From: SLJN01 sp964505385
GTDB taxonomy: Bacteria; Bacteroidota; Rhodothermia; Balneolales; Natronogracilivirgulaceae
Direction: 5' to 3'
Assembly (NCBI GenBank): GCA_964505385.1
Contig: CAZDIA010000009.1
Span: forward strand, 1 to 64,000
DNA length: 64,000 bases
Positions 17,358 through 26,285 of this stretch are shown here, piece by piece (the stretch's first letter is position 1; every line of letters starts with the position of its first letter). Under the pieces are notes generated by a model, which saw only the letters and a list, made by a program, of their open reading frames with translations, made no database searches and was not told the DNA's origin. The position numbers and the translations under genes are program-made.

Positions 17358-17379
17358 AAGTCGGCCTTAGCTTTTATTT
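17352..17379 (+). terminator. weak hairpin at the end of trmH
   Basis: Perfect 9-bp inverted repeat AAATAAAAG / CTTTTATTT with a 10-nt loop, overlapping the trmH stop codon and ending in an A/T run. The stem is AT-only, so terminator strength is doubtful. Confidence 0.4.
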
Positions 17380-17495
17380 CAGGCTTCGCAGGTCTGTTCC
17401 ATCCCTGAAATTACTCATCTGTAAATTTTTGATTAGACACCTGCCTGGCGTTATTTTATATGTGTGATTTATGTGCAATTTTGTATCTTTCTCAT

Positions 17496-18821
17496 ATGGA
17501 TCCGCATCGCAATCATAGCTACGACCTGGAGCAGGATGTGCACCGCATCACATTATACAGTACTGTTGCGCGGGATCATCAGCACCCGGGCATGAGTAAG
17601 CGGTTGTACCTGCACATGGATATGAACTGCTTTTACGCGCAGGTTGAACAGCGCGCCTATAATCTCTACGGGTTTCCGGTGGCGATGGGCGGATGGCGCA
17701 AGCCCGACGGCACGCCGCGCGGGATCGTTGCTACGGCAAGTTATGAGGCGCGCAAGCTCGGCATCGAAACAGCAATGAGTGCTTTTGAAGCGCATCAGAT
17801 CTGCCCGTATCTGGTGTTTTTCCAGATTGATTATGACCGCTACAAAGGCATCAGCCGGGTGCTTAAGGAGATCATGGAAAGTTTTGCTCCGGATGTGGAA
17901 AAGTACTCGATGGATGAATACTTCATGGATATCACCCACATGCTCAAGCACGGAGAGCAGGCGATTCTCGATTTTGTAAAGCGCTTAAAGCGGGCTATTT
18001 ATGATGAACTCGGGCTGGTCTGTTCGGTAGGTGTGGCGCTGAGCAAAACGTACGCCAAGCTTGCTTCCGGATTACGCAAGCCTGACGGCATTATGCTTCT
18101 GTTATCGCAGGATGATGTCGCCCAAAACCTTTTTTCGCTTCCCCTCGACAAAATCTGGGGGATCGGCAAGCGCCGGTATGCCCGGCTGATCAAACGCGGC
18201 CTCCGGACCATCGCCGATGCACATCGCGCAGGGCCGTCGCCTTTCAGGAAGGAGTTCGGTCAGATGCAGGGGCAGCTGTTTTACGAGATTGTCACCGGGC
18301 GCGACCGAGGGCGGGTAATGAACAATGATCATCATGTGCCGGATGAGGTAAGCTACATGCATACATTCTCCGACTGGACTGATGATCCGGAGCAGGTGAG
18401 GGGTGAGATCGTAAAAGCTGTAGCCAAAGTGTGTTACCGGATGCGCGGCTACAACCGGCGGGCGCGCCAGTGGGGATGTCATATCCGGCTGCAGGATACC
18501 GAATGGAAAGGGTACAGCTTTGCTTTTGCTACACCGGGCTACACCAACCTGGATCAGTATGTGCTGCAGGCGTGTCTTCCGGATGCGCTGCGCACCGTCC
18601 GCCGGGCGCTCAAAGAAGGGCATACGATTCGCGGCATCGGACTCCACACCGTAGAGATGATTGCCGGCAGCCAGATGGATCTGTTTTTCCAGGAAGAGGC
18701 AAAGCTTCTTGAGTTATACCGCGCCACCGACTGCCTGAATAACATTTACGGCCCGCAGACGGTGAGCCCGGCCGCTATCAGCTGTGATGTGCCGGGCAAA
18801 ACGCATTTTGTAAGCAGGTAG
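17496..18821 (+). CDS. dinB: Y-family DNA polymerase (DinB/Pol IV-like)
   Basis: About 441 residues. Translesion polymerase with YLHMDMNCFYAQVEQ (first catalytic Asp), ATASYEARKLGIETAM, and the palm motif YSMDEYFMDIT holding the DE pair. The helix-hairpin-helix region (LPLDKIWGIGKRRYARL) and little-finger domain follow. I chose the ATG at 17496, because the in-frame ATG at 17460 would place a TTTTGTATCTTT promoter-like tract inside the gene; this is not certain. The gene is visibly richer in G and C than its neighbours. No beta-clamp motif was searched for. Confidence 0.9.
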   Translation: MDPHRNHSYDLEQDVHRITLYSTVARDHQHPGMSKRLYLHMDMNCFYAQVEQRAYNLYGFPVAMGGWRKPDGTPRGIVATASYEARKLGIETAMSAFEAHQICPYLVFFQIDYDRYKGISRVLKEIMESFAPDVEKYSMDEYFMDITHMLKHGEQAILDFVKRLKRAIYDELGLVCSVGVALSKTYAKLASGLRKPDGIMLLLSQDDVAQNLFSLPLDKIWGIGKRRYARLIKRGLRTIADAHRAGPSPFRKEFGQMQGQLFYEIVTGRDRGRVMNNDHHVPDEVSYMHTFSDWTDDPEQVRGEIVKAVAKVCYRMRGYNRRARQWGCHIRLQDTEWKGYSFAFATPGYTNLDQYVLQACLPDALRTVRRALKEGHTIRGIGLHTVEMIAGSQMDLFFQEEAKLLELYRATDCLNNIYGPQTVSPAAISCDVPGKTHFVSR

Positions 18822-18827
18822 GGTGTA

Positions 18828-18897
18828 AATGACAAATTTCAAATAACAAATCACAATTAAGCTCCAATTATCAATATTCAATGAACCCAAAAGAGCC
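18828..18897. repeat. AT-rich repeat, homologous to 29886-29950 in inverted orientation
   Basis: The stretch AAATGACAAATTTCAAATAA and the following words (CTCCAA, ATCAAT, AATGAACCCAA) match the reverse complement of 29886-29950 in order. It fills the gap between the convergent polymerase and amylase genes. Confidence 0.6.
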
Positions 18898-18919
18898 TAT
18901 ATCGTAAACCCGTAAGAAA

Positions 18920-20683
18920 TTATACTTGCAGAACCACCAAGCCGCTCTTCGGTTTCAGATTAAATTTATTGGCGGATGAATTATCTGATTCCGGAAACAA
19001 CTTTATCCCTTTACTTCCCTCGGGAAGTTCTAAAGTGATCTGAACTATCCCATTGTTAATCAATACGTAAAAGGTATCCGTACCATCTGAGCGTGAATAA
19101 ATCAGCGTCTGGTATTGGTCATCGGAACGGAGAAATTCCAGTTCGCCGGTTTGCAGGGCCGGGTGTTGATTGCGGAGCTGGATCAAACTGCGATACCAAT
19201 TATGTAATTCGTGGTCAAATTCTACGGAATTGGGAGAGACAAGCTTTTCGCCGGAAGGTAAATACTGCTCATCATCATAGCGACAATCGGGCCAAATCAT
19301 TGGTTTGCGGCAGCACGGATCATTGGCTCCCCACATGCCTGCTTCGGTACCATAGTAGATCATTGGTGAACCCGGCCAGGTAAACTGGATGATTGAAGCC
19401 AGCTTAAGACGCTGCCAGGTTTCACTGTCGGGTTTATCGGTTTTGTATTTGGGATTTGATCCGCGTGATTTTTCAAAGAAAGTCCACCAGTTACGGTAGT
19501 TCAGGGAAAGCTCCCGATTATGAATCTGCGAGGCGATTCGCGAGGTATCATGGCTATCCATCAAATTCTGCATCACTGAGCTGATTTCAGGGTCAAAAGC
19601 ATCCCAGTTTTCTATAGCTTTTGCTGTAAATTCAGAAACCGGCTTCGGACGCGAACTGCCGATCCATTCACTCAGATTGTATGCAAATTCGTAATTCATA
19701 ATGGCATCGAACTCATCACCTTGCAGATATTCCTGCTGAAGCGAGAGATCACCAATCACTTCTCCGGTGAGGTATGCTTCTGGATTTATTGATTTCACAA
19801 GTTTTCGCCATTCTTTCCAGAAAGGATGCTTAATGCAAAAAGCGACATCGAGGCGCCAGCCGTCGACGCCCTGCCATGTGCTTCCATCTCCGTGAGGATC
19901 CATCCAGCGGCGCGTGATATCGAAGACGTACTGACTGGGGCCGTCAACCAGCCCGTTTTTATTCTGGCGCCATTCAGGCAGCTCATGAAACCCCTCCCAG
20001 GTGGTATAGCGGAAGGGGATACCGCGTTCGGGATCTTCGTAAGATCTTACTTTAAACCATCTGCCAAATTTGGAATCCCGCTGCTTCTTTTTGACATCCA
20101 GAAATGCCCAATGATTGAGACCCACATGATTAAACACACCATCTATAATTATTTTCATGTCTCTGCGGTGAACTTCATGCACCAGTCTAAGAAAAAGCTT
20201 GTCGGCCGATGTCCATACCCAAGAATTGGGATCGTCCGGGGTTTCCTTTGCAATCATTTTGCGGTCGCCTTCGGGGTTCGGACCGAATGTCGGATCAATG
20301 TGGTGATAGGTGGCGCCGTCGTATTTGTGATGGGAGGGAGCCTCAAAAACCGGATTGAGATAAAGAGCCCCGACTCCTAAATCCTGCAGATAATCAAGCC
20401 GGTTGATTATGCCTTGCAGATCGCCGCCGTAACGTCTCCGCTGGATATTATCCCAGATATTGAGATGATTCTGCTCCCAGGTTTGCAGCTGATACCAGTC
20501 TGATCCCCAGGGATGGAGTTGCCAAGGTTTGGTTTGATCATGCGGCCATGACCCAATCTGATCTTTCAACTCAGGGTCATTATTCGGGTCTCCATTATCA
20601 AATCTTTCCGGATAAATTTGATACCAAGTTACTTTTTTTGCCCATTCAGGGGTGTTTGCCGTGCCCTTGGGTTTTAGTTTCAT
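18920..20683 (-). CDS. glycoside hydrolase family 13 (neopullulanase/alpha-amylase-like)
   Basis: 587 residues, no signal peptide, so cytoplasmic breakdown of maltodextrins or cyclodextrins is likely. The GH13 conserved regions are visible: DGVFNHVG, GWRLDVAF (nucleophile Asp), YLTGEVIGD (acid/base Glu) and NLMDSHDTSR. VTWYQIYPERF opens the barrel and a beta-sandwich C-terminal domain closes the protein. There is no CBM34-like N-terminal domain. An operator-like palindrome lies 46 bp upstream. The exact substrate cannot be told from sequence. Confidence 0.9.
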   Translation of the reverse strand: MKLKPKGTANTPEWAKKVTWYQIYPERFDNGDPNNDPELKDQIGSWPHDQTKPWQLHPWGSDWYQLQTWEQNHLNIWDNIQRRRYGGDLQGIINRLDYLQDLGVGALYLNPVFEAPSHHKYDGATYHHIDPTFGPNPEGDRKMIAKETPDDPNSWVWTSADKLFLRLVHEVHRRDMKIIIDGVFNHVGLNHWAFLDVKKKQRDSKFGRWFKVRSYEDPERGIPFRYTTWEGFHELPEWRQNKNGLVDGPSQYVFDITRRWMDPHGDGSTWQGVDGWRLDVAFCIKHPFWKEWRKLVKSINPEAYLTGEVIGDLSLQQEYLQGDEFDAIMNYEFAYNLSEWIGSSRPKPVSEFTAKAIENWDAFDPEISSVMQNLMDSHDTSRIASQIHNRELSLNYRNWWTFFEKSRGSNPKYKTDKPDSETWQRLKLASIIQFTWPGSPMIYYGTEAGMWGANDPCCRKPMIWPDCRYDDEQYLPSGEKLVSPNSVEFDHELHNWYRSLIQLRNQHPALQTGELEFLRSDDQYQTLIYSRSDGTDTFYVLINNGIVQITLELPEGSKGIKLFPESDNSSANKFNLKPKSGLVVLQV

Positions 20684-20728
20684 GTGTATTTTTAAAGTTT
20701 AAATTAAAGTAGAAAATTTATAAGTAGC

Positions 20729-20747
20729 GCACATAACCATTATGTGC
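20729..20747. promoter_or_regulatory. operator-like palindrome upstream of the GH13 gene
   Basis: Perfect 8-3-8 palindrome GCACATAACCATTATGTGC. A second inverted pair, ATAACC...GGTTAT, overlaps it and runs to 20759. It is placed where a repressor or activator of the amylase gene would bind. The regulator is not in this window. Confidence 0.5.
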
Positions 20748-20813
20748 ACAGTTGGTTATAAAGGTCATAAATGATTATTTTTAGCAATTACACGGTCATA
20801 AAAATAAAAGAAA

Positions 20814-22010
20814 TCAATCAGTTTTTGCCTTTAGTCTCATCATATAAACATTCAGGCGGCCAAAATAGAATCGCTGCATAAAATCAAGTTTGTAACCATT
20901 AGAGGTAAAGGAGGTTATCCATTGGTGGCGGCGGGGAGTGATAGCTACAATCTCTTCAATATGCTTATCGGCACAGGAACGCGCTAAATTTTTGTATAAC
21001 GCTTTAACTACACCTGGATTTGCGATTCTCATTCCGTAGGGAGGATTGGTCACGATGCAGCTGACATCTCCGGGCTTTAGATAATCAAGAGTTTCTGCAT
21101 CTCCATGAAATATGGTGATATTGTTTTCCAAACCAAACCTGGTGAAGTTTTCTTTCATCCCGTCAATACTTCGCTCATAACGGTCACCTGAAAAAACTTT
21201 TAACTCATTGCTGGCGTTAATATTATCATCATAAACCTCAAGTATATTCAAGAATTTTTGATGATCCATGAAAGAGAGCCTTTTAAAATTGAATATTGAA
21301 TGATCGGCCAGCAGGCCGGGTACAATCTTTTTAGACTGTAGATAAGCTTCAATAGGTATAATCCCGCTTCCGGCAAGTGGATCAAGTAAATTATTATCCT
21401 TTTGCCAGGATGATTTTCTCAGTATTGCAGCAGCAATTGAGGGCTTTAGAGAAGCGAAATGCTGATATGGACGATCAATTCGCTTATGTAGCGAGCAATT
21501 TGATGTAGGAATTAAAAGTAACAATCGATTATCAGAAAGATGAGCCATGATTTCTACATCCGGATCATCTAAATTAACTGGAATTCGTTTTCCGGTAGCT
21601 TTTTTGAAGTGATCAACCACAACAGCGCCGATTTCACTGGCCATATCCATAGAGCCAAATGAATGTTCGCCTTCACGTAGTCCGCGTATTCCAAAGGTAT
21701 GATCAGGAGACATCCAGGCTGAATAATCTACAGATGCTGAAGCTTCAATGATTTCCTGCATCGTGTTACATTCAAATCTTCCAATCAGAATAAAAACACG
21801 GTGAATAGTGCGGGCTGCGATGCATAAATGATAGATATCATCTTCTGATGCATTCTCAATCAAAATTCGGGTAGGGACAATTGTCTCGCCACGATAGCCA
21901 AGTTCGGCCAATTCATCAATCACGATATCTTCAAGGCCAAACTCGCAAGAGACAACAAGGTGCATTATAGTGAGTATTACAAATTCCTGGTTCAATCTGT
22001 TGTCTGACAA
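20814..22010 (-). CDS. THUMP-domain RNA guanine-N2 methyltransferase (RlmL/Trm14-like)
   Basis: 398 residues. An N-terminal ferredoxin-like and THUMP RNA-binding region (about 16-160) is followed by a UPF0020-type Rossmann methyltransferase. Motif IV NPPYG at 322-326 is that of N2-guanine or N6-adenine methylation, and LLDPLAGSGIIPIEA is the SAM-binding loop. The best start may be Met16 (position 21965), since the conserved region MHLVVSCEFGLED begins there. It is shorter than Escherichia coli RlmL, lacking the second methyltransferase domain. Target RNA is not determinable. Confidence 0.85.
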   Translation of the reverse strand: MSDNRLNQEFVILTIMHLVVSCEFGLEDIVIDELAELGYRGETIVPTRILIENASEDDIYHLCIAARTIHRVFILIGRFECNTMQEIIEASASVDYSAWMSPDHTFGIRGLREGEHSFGSMDMASEIGAVVVDHFKKATGKRIPVNLDDPDVEIMAHLSDNRLLLLIPTSNCSLHKRIDRPYQHFASLKPSIAAAILRKSSWQKDNNLLDPLAGSGIIPIEAYLQSKKIVPGLLADHSIFNFKRLSFMDHQKFLNILEVYDDNINASNELKVFSGDRYERSIDGMKENFTRFGLENNITIFHGDAETLDYLKPGDVSCIVTNPPYGMRIANPGVVKALYKNLARSCADKHIEEIVAITPRRHQWITSFTSNGYKLDFMQRFYFGRLNVYMMRLKAKTD

Positions 22011-22227
22011 TATAATTCAGAAAATCGGGAATGTTGAGTGAATTATTATAAGAGTGATGAACAAAATTGTCGTATAATTAATATTATGTAAAGTATTTTA
22101 TAACAATACTTATGAATTCATCTCCATGAATATTTGTGTTCTTCATATCCACCTCCCCCACACAAACAGATAAGCCAAAATAGCAGGTTGCAAAACGAAG
22201 ATATTGGCGTTTTCTTAGAGGCACTTA

Positions 22228-22539
22228 TTAATCAATGAAACAAACAGAGCTACCGTATTCATTGGTCACGATAAAATTCCCGCCAAAATCATTTTCTTCA
22301 AAGTCGATGGTTGTACCGTCAAGGTATTTTTTTGAATCAGGCTCAATTAGAACGGAAACATCATCTACTTTCTCGATATGATCGCTTTCTGATCTGGGCT
22401 CATCAACTGTAATGCCGACTGATAATCCGGAACAACCGGCACATCCGGACACAAGCTTTATTTCGGGATTATCGATCTCCCCTTCTTCTACAAGATTATA
22501 GATTTTGGATTTCGCGTTTTCTGTGAGTGTGATCATCAT
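22228..22539 (-). CDS. IscA/SufA/HesB-like A-type iron-sulfur carrier, atypical
   Basis: 103 residues of the A-type carrier fold: ITLTENAKSKI at the start, SGCAGCSGLSVGI in the middle (Cys33 and Cys36) and a C-terminal GSSVCFID. The usual C-terminal CGC ligand pair is reduced to one Cys (Cys100). A-type carriers pass iron-sulfur clusters to client enzymes. It is the last gene of a run with nuoI, an iron-sulfur protein, which suits a delivery role. Met1 and Met2 are alternative starts. Confidence 0.8.
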   Translation of the reverse strand: MMITLTENAKSKIYNLVEEGEIDNPEIKLVSGCAGCSGLSVGITVDEPRSESDHIEKVDDVSVLIEPDSKKYLDGTTIDFEENDFGGNFIVTNEYGSSVCFID

Positions 22540-22563
22540 AAATTATTCAAACTATGTTTCGAA

Positions 22564-23199
22564 TCAACTAATTGATTTTAAGTCCATATCGTTCCCTTCT
22601 TCGCGAAAACGGAGCTCAATACCAGCTAATATCATAGTTATTGCAACTATGAGTGGCATCGGAATGATGAAAACCGGGATTTCAAAAGTAATGCCCTGAA
22701 ACCAATTAAGCGCAACACCTAAAGAAGCCATAACCAATCCAAGAAAATAAAGTATGCTTCCACTATTTTTGTCGATATTAGTACTGTATAACAACAATAA
22801 TATCAAAAGTACAGCTATCTGGTATATTAAATAAATAACCTCAAGGAGAATTTCCGTATTAATTACAAGCGGAACCAGAAAAACTAAGATAAAAGGCATA
22901 AAGCATATAAATACGGGAAATCTCGAAATTTCAGGCTTATTAAGGTAGATCAGCGCAGAAACCCCGCTCAGTAATGAAGAAAGCAAAATTGCCCTCGAAA
23001 AATGATAAATTTCCATACTTAAACCACTGGCGTACAACCAGTCAGGATTCATCCAGGATAAGAATGAAAACAATCCGAATACTGACGCGATACTCAACAG
23101 CAGATGAAAAGCATTCTTAGTATGAGTATAGATAAGATATAACCTTATAGAAGCAAACCCACAAATGATAATCCCCAAAATGGCTACTAAAGTAATCAT
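22564..23199 (-). CDS. seven-helix integral membrane protein of unknown function
   Basis: 211 residues with seven predicted membrane helices at about 1-24, 31-50, 70-88, 95-115, 119-141, 149-169 and 175-195, and a short charged C-terminal tail (RFREEGNDMDLKSIS). I recognise no family. It lies 24 bp upstream of the IscA-like gene and 9 bp after the previous gene, so it is in the nuoI operon. No cofactor-binding motif stands out. Confidence 0.75.
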   Translation of the reverse strand: MITLVAILGIIICGFASIRLYLIYTHTKNAFHLLLSIASVFGLFSFLSWMNPDWLYASGLSMEIYHFSRAILLSSLLSGVSALIYLNKPEISRFPVFICFMPFILVFLVPLVINTEILLEVIYLIYQIAVLLILLLLYSTNIDKNSGSILYFLGLVMASLGVALNWFQGITFEIPVFIIPMPLIVAITMILAGIELRFREEGNDMDLKSIS

Positions 23200-23208
23200 T
23201 GAGGTGAC

Positions 23209-23706
23209 TTACTGTGCCGATGCTCTGGTTTTTTCAAGGGCCATTATATATTCCGCTACCCTTTTTAACTGTTTGCGATCAAATGAGATATGTTCTTCAA
23301 TTAATTCGGCGACAGTGAAAATTTGATCTCCAGCTTTGAATTCGGTGCTCCATTTTTCTTGAGGTAAATTGTTCAGAAGGTTAACATAAGAAGCACGCTT
23401 TTTTATAGTCTTATTCAGCAATTCCTGTATATCGACATGATCATCAATCTGAAAATCCTCATTTACAGGTGTGATTGTTTCCGGATCAGCGGCTTTTAGT
23501 TTGCCTGTGGCAGATTCGATTAGCGGACGATAATATCGTTCCTGCTGCTCTTTTAGCAAACCAATCATATCCTTAATTGAAACAGATCCCGGAGGACGCT
23601 CATCATAAGGAACCGAAGAAATTACGTATTTTAACGCTTCAAGTTCATCCTGTATGTAGGCAAGATCATTAATCAAAATACGGAGATCATTTTCGGCTGT
23701 GGCCAT
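23209..23706 (-). CDS. helical protein, possibly DinB/YfiT four-helix-bundle superfamily
   Basis: 165 residues, no signal or membrane segment. It is mainly helical, and the pattern near the end (AELIEEHISFDRKQLKRVAEYI) resembles the last helix of DinB/YfiT metal-binding bundles, where histidines bind a metal or a thiol cofactor. The second half of the usual His triad is not clear, so the assignment is weak. It sits 6 bp after nuoI in the same operon. Confidence 0.6.
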   Translation of the reverse strand: MATAENDLRILINDLAYIQDELEALKYVISSVPYDERPPGSVSIKDMIGLLKEQQERYYRPLIESATGKLKAADPETITPVNEDFQIDDHVDIQELLNKTIKKRASYVNLLNNLPQEKWSTEFKAGDQIFTVAELIEEHISFDRKQLKRVAEYIMALEKTRASAQ

Positions 23707-23712
23707 CTCAGG

Positions 23713-24393
23713 TTAGTTTTGATTTTGCGATTCTTCTTTTTCTTTCTCTTCGAGCATTTCAACAAGGGATAATCCTGTATGCCACTCTTTATCCCTTGTT
23801 AGCACTGAATGAATATTGTTTTCCGTTGGGAAATCCCAAAACTGACCAAACTGGTGATTTCTGTATTCCTTCAGATAATCGAGCCTTTCTTTCAACTCTT
23901 CTTTAGGAACCATAAGTTTGCCTTTGTCATAGATAGCTTCTTCTCTGGAATTGAATGTGATATCATAATCTTTACTCATCACAATAGCTTCTTCCGGACA
24001 AACTTCTTCACACAACCCGCAATAAATGCACCGAAGCATATTAATTTCAAAAAATGTTGGATAACGTTCTTTGGGATCTTCGATTTCGGCCGCCTGCATA
24101 CTGATAGCAAGTGGAGGACATGCCCTTGCACATAATCCACAGGCCACACATCGCTCCTGTCCGTTATCTTCTACCAATACCGGACGTCCACGAAAAATTG
24201 CTGGTGGCTCCCATTTCTCCTCAGGATATTCCATGGTGACTCTCGGGCGAAACATTTGCTTGAATGTATAGCCTAAGGCTTTGAGAATTTCGGGTATAAA
24301 AAGTTTCTCGAGAAAACCAAGTTTGCGCTCTTTTTCCGGGTTTTTATTGATACTTTTGGAGCGCGGTTTTTCCAGATTATCCAGTTCAGCCAT
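23713..24393 (-). CDS. nuoI: NADH-quinone oxidoreductase subunit I-like ferredoxin protein
   Basis: 226 residues. Two [4Fe-4S] motifs are present: Cys82-85-88-92 (CVACGLCARACP) and Cys122-125-128-132 (CIYCGLCEEVCP). The flanking text KALGYTFKQMF and VTMEYPEE is typical of NuoI, the subunit that carries clusters N6a and N6b in complex I. The N-terminal 25 and C-terminal 40 residues are charged extensions. No other nuo gene is nearby, so this copy is either detached from the main operon or serves another complex. Confidence 0.85.
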   Translation of the reverse strand: MAELDNLEKPRSKSINKNPEKERKLGFLEKLFIPEILKALGYTFKQMFRPRVTMEYPEEKWEPPAIFRGRPVLVEDNGQERCVACGLCARACPPLAISMQAAEIEDPKERYPTFFEINMLRCIYCGLCEEVCPEEAIVMSKDYDITFNSREEAIYDKGKLMVPKEELKERLDYLKEYRNHQFGQFWDFPTENNIHSVLTRDKEWHTGLSLVEMLEEKEKEESQNQN

Positions 24394-24466
24394 AAGTTAG
24401 ATTTCTGTTTAAATACTTTTGAAAGCGTGAGAAGATAAGGCTTACTCTGCTTTCAAACAATTCGGT

Positions 24467-25774
24467 TCAATTCTTTTCTCTGAAAGTCAATGTTAATGGA
24501 ACGCCTTTAAATCCAAAGGTATCGCGTAATCTGTTATAGATAAAACGCCTGTAGTTTGCCGGGAGTTCACTCGGTTTATTCATGAAAAAAATAAATACCG
24601 GCGGCTTGGTTTTTACCTGCGTTGCATAATTAATATGTAGCTCCCGTCTTCCGCTCATCGGTAACGGGCGTTCAGAAACCATATCTTCCACAAACTGATT
24701 CAATTTGTGTGTGGATATTTTTTTACTGCGCTCACTAATGACTTCAAGGCACAAATCAAGCACCTTTCCAACTCTCTGGCCGGTGTGTGCGGATATTGTC
24801 ACAATTGGCACATACTGCAAGTCAGGTATCATCTCATAAACAGCTTTCCGGAATTCGCGTTCTGTATTTGTGCTCTTTTCTATGAGATCCCATTTATTTA
24901 ATGCGATAACAAGCCCCTTGTTAAACTTTTCAGCTTCCTTAAGTATTTTTATATCCTGCTTTTCAAGGCCTTCTTCAGCATCTATCAGCAATACCGCAAC
25001 ATCACATTCGCGGATGCTTTTGCTTGTGCGCACCGTGCTGTAAAACTCTATATTTTCCTTAACACGCGTTTTTCTGCGCAGTCCGGCAGTATCCACAAGG
25101 GTCAGACTTTGATCTTTGTGAATTAACTTGCTGTTTATCGCATCCCGAGTGGTTCCGGGTATATCCGTTACGATGGATCGATCGTTTTTTACCAGAGAAT
25201 TCAGCAAGCTGCTTTTACCCACATTAGGTCTGCCGATAAAGGCAATACGTGGATCTTTATCCTCAGGTTCTTCTGTTGTCTCGGGCAGATGAGAAACTAC
25301 CGCATCCATCAGGTCTCCGCTTCCGGTACCGTTGAGTGAGGATACGGCATACAGTTCCTCAAATCCCAACCGGTAAAATTCCTGTGCTGTCCAGATAAGT
25401 TCCTGGTTATCGGCTTTGTTTACCGCAAGAATCACCGGCTTTTGCTGGCGCCGAAGACGGCTGGCCACATCCTGATCCAATTCGGTTTCGCCTTGCTTGG
25501 CATCAACTACAAAAATAATTACATCGGATTGGTTGACAGCAATTTCCACCTGTTCTCTTACACCCTTTGACACTACTTCATCATCTGACTTGAGATATCC
25601 GCCGGTATCGATCACAGTAAAATCCTTACCGTTCCAAAGCGCCTCCCCGTAGTGGCGATCCCTGGTAACACCGGGGGTATCGTCCACTATAGCTTGTCTC
25701 TGCCCGATAATTCGATTAAATAATGTCGATTTGCCCACATTGGGGCGGCCCACAATAGAAACTGTTGGAAGCAT
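24467..25774 (-). CDS. der: ribosome-associated GTPase Der (EngA)
   Basis: 435 residues with two tandem GTPase domains and a C-terminal KH-like domain. It acts in assembly of the 50S subunit. Both P-loops are visible (GRPNVGKSTLFN and GRPNVGKSSLLN), with two DTxG motifs (IDTGGYL, VDTAGLR) and NKAD and NKWD specificity motifs. Length is standard. It is divergent from the small gene to its right. Confidence 0.97.
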   Translation of the reverse strand: MLPTVSIVGRPNVGKSTLFNRIIGQRQAIVDDTPGVTRDRHYGEALWNGKDFTVIDTGGYLKSDDEVVSKGVREQVEIAVNQSDVIIFVVDAKQGETELDQDVASRLRRQQKPVILAVNKADNQELIWTAQEFYRLGFEELYAVSSLNGTGSGDLMDAVVSHLPETTEEPEDKDPRIAFIGRPNVGKSSLLNSLVKNDRSIVTDIPGTTRDAINSKLIHKDQSLTLVDTAGLRRKTRVKENIEFYSTVRTSKSIRECDVAVLLIDAEEGLEKQDIKILKEAEKFNKGLVIALNKWDLIEKSTNTEREFRKAVYEMIPDLQYVPIVTISAHTGQRVGKVLDLCLEVISERSKKISTHKLNQFVEDMVSERPLPMSGRRELHINYATQVKTKPPVFIFFMNKPSELPANYRRFIYNRLRDTFGFKGVPLTLTFREKN

Positions 25775-25908
25775 GCAAATGAAAACCTATATTGTATAAT
25801 TGTATTTTACGTTTAGAATAATGCTAACTGCCTTATAACGTGAATTGTCTTCAGTCATTTACGTAAAGACAGTCGAATATACCATATTAACTGTTAATTA
25901 TTGTATAT

Positions 25909-26151
25909 ATGCTACCCTGGTTCTATGACTCATTTGGTTTAATCGGCTCCCTGATGCTGTTTTTATTGCTGTTCACCTTGTTCATTTTCTGGGTATCAGG
26001 CTTTGCAGGTATTTTGCATTCCAGGAATAGTGAAATGAAGAAAAATATCATGATAGCAATTGCAATTGTAATCCCCCCTTTTCCTATTCTGTGGTTGATA
26101 AGTGATATCTGGAGACAGCATAAAATTATTCATGGAAAGCGAACAAAATGA
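25909..26151 (+). CDS. small two-helix membrane protein
   Basis: 80 residues with membrane helices at about 12-34 and 45-66 and a basic C-terminal tail (WRQHKIIHGKRTK). A faint similarity in layout to PLD-nuclease-N or superinfection-immunity small proteins was considered but is not enough for a name. It is divergent from der and 134 bp before the alkaline phosphatase gene. Confidence 0.55.
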   Translation: MLPWFYDSFGLIGSLMLFLLLFTLFIFWVSGFAGILHSRNSEMKKNIMIAIAIVIPPFPILWLISDIWRQHKIIHGKRTK

Positions 26152-26285
26152 CTCTTTTTAGCAGGTCTGATTCTCAATTCCTATGGCAAATGCCGTCAAA
26201 ATTCGGTTAATTTGAAGGTAGTAGTCTAACATAAATTCCGAAGCACTATACTTTTATATATTCACCTTTTATAAACTGAGATTTT

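Noticed and set aside
22091..22111. AAGTATT...AATACTT inverted repeat upstream of the THUMP gene
   Set aside because: Seven-base arms in AT-rich DNA are expected by chance; nothing else supports an operator.
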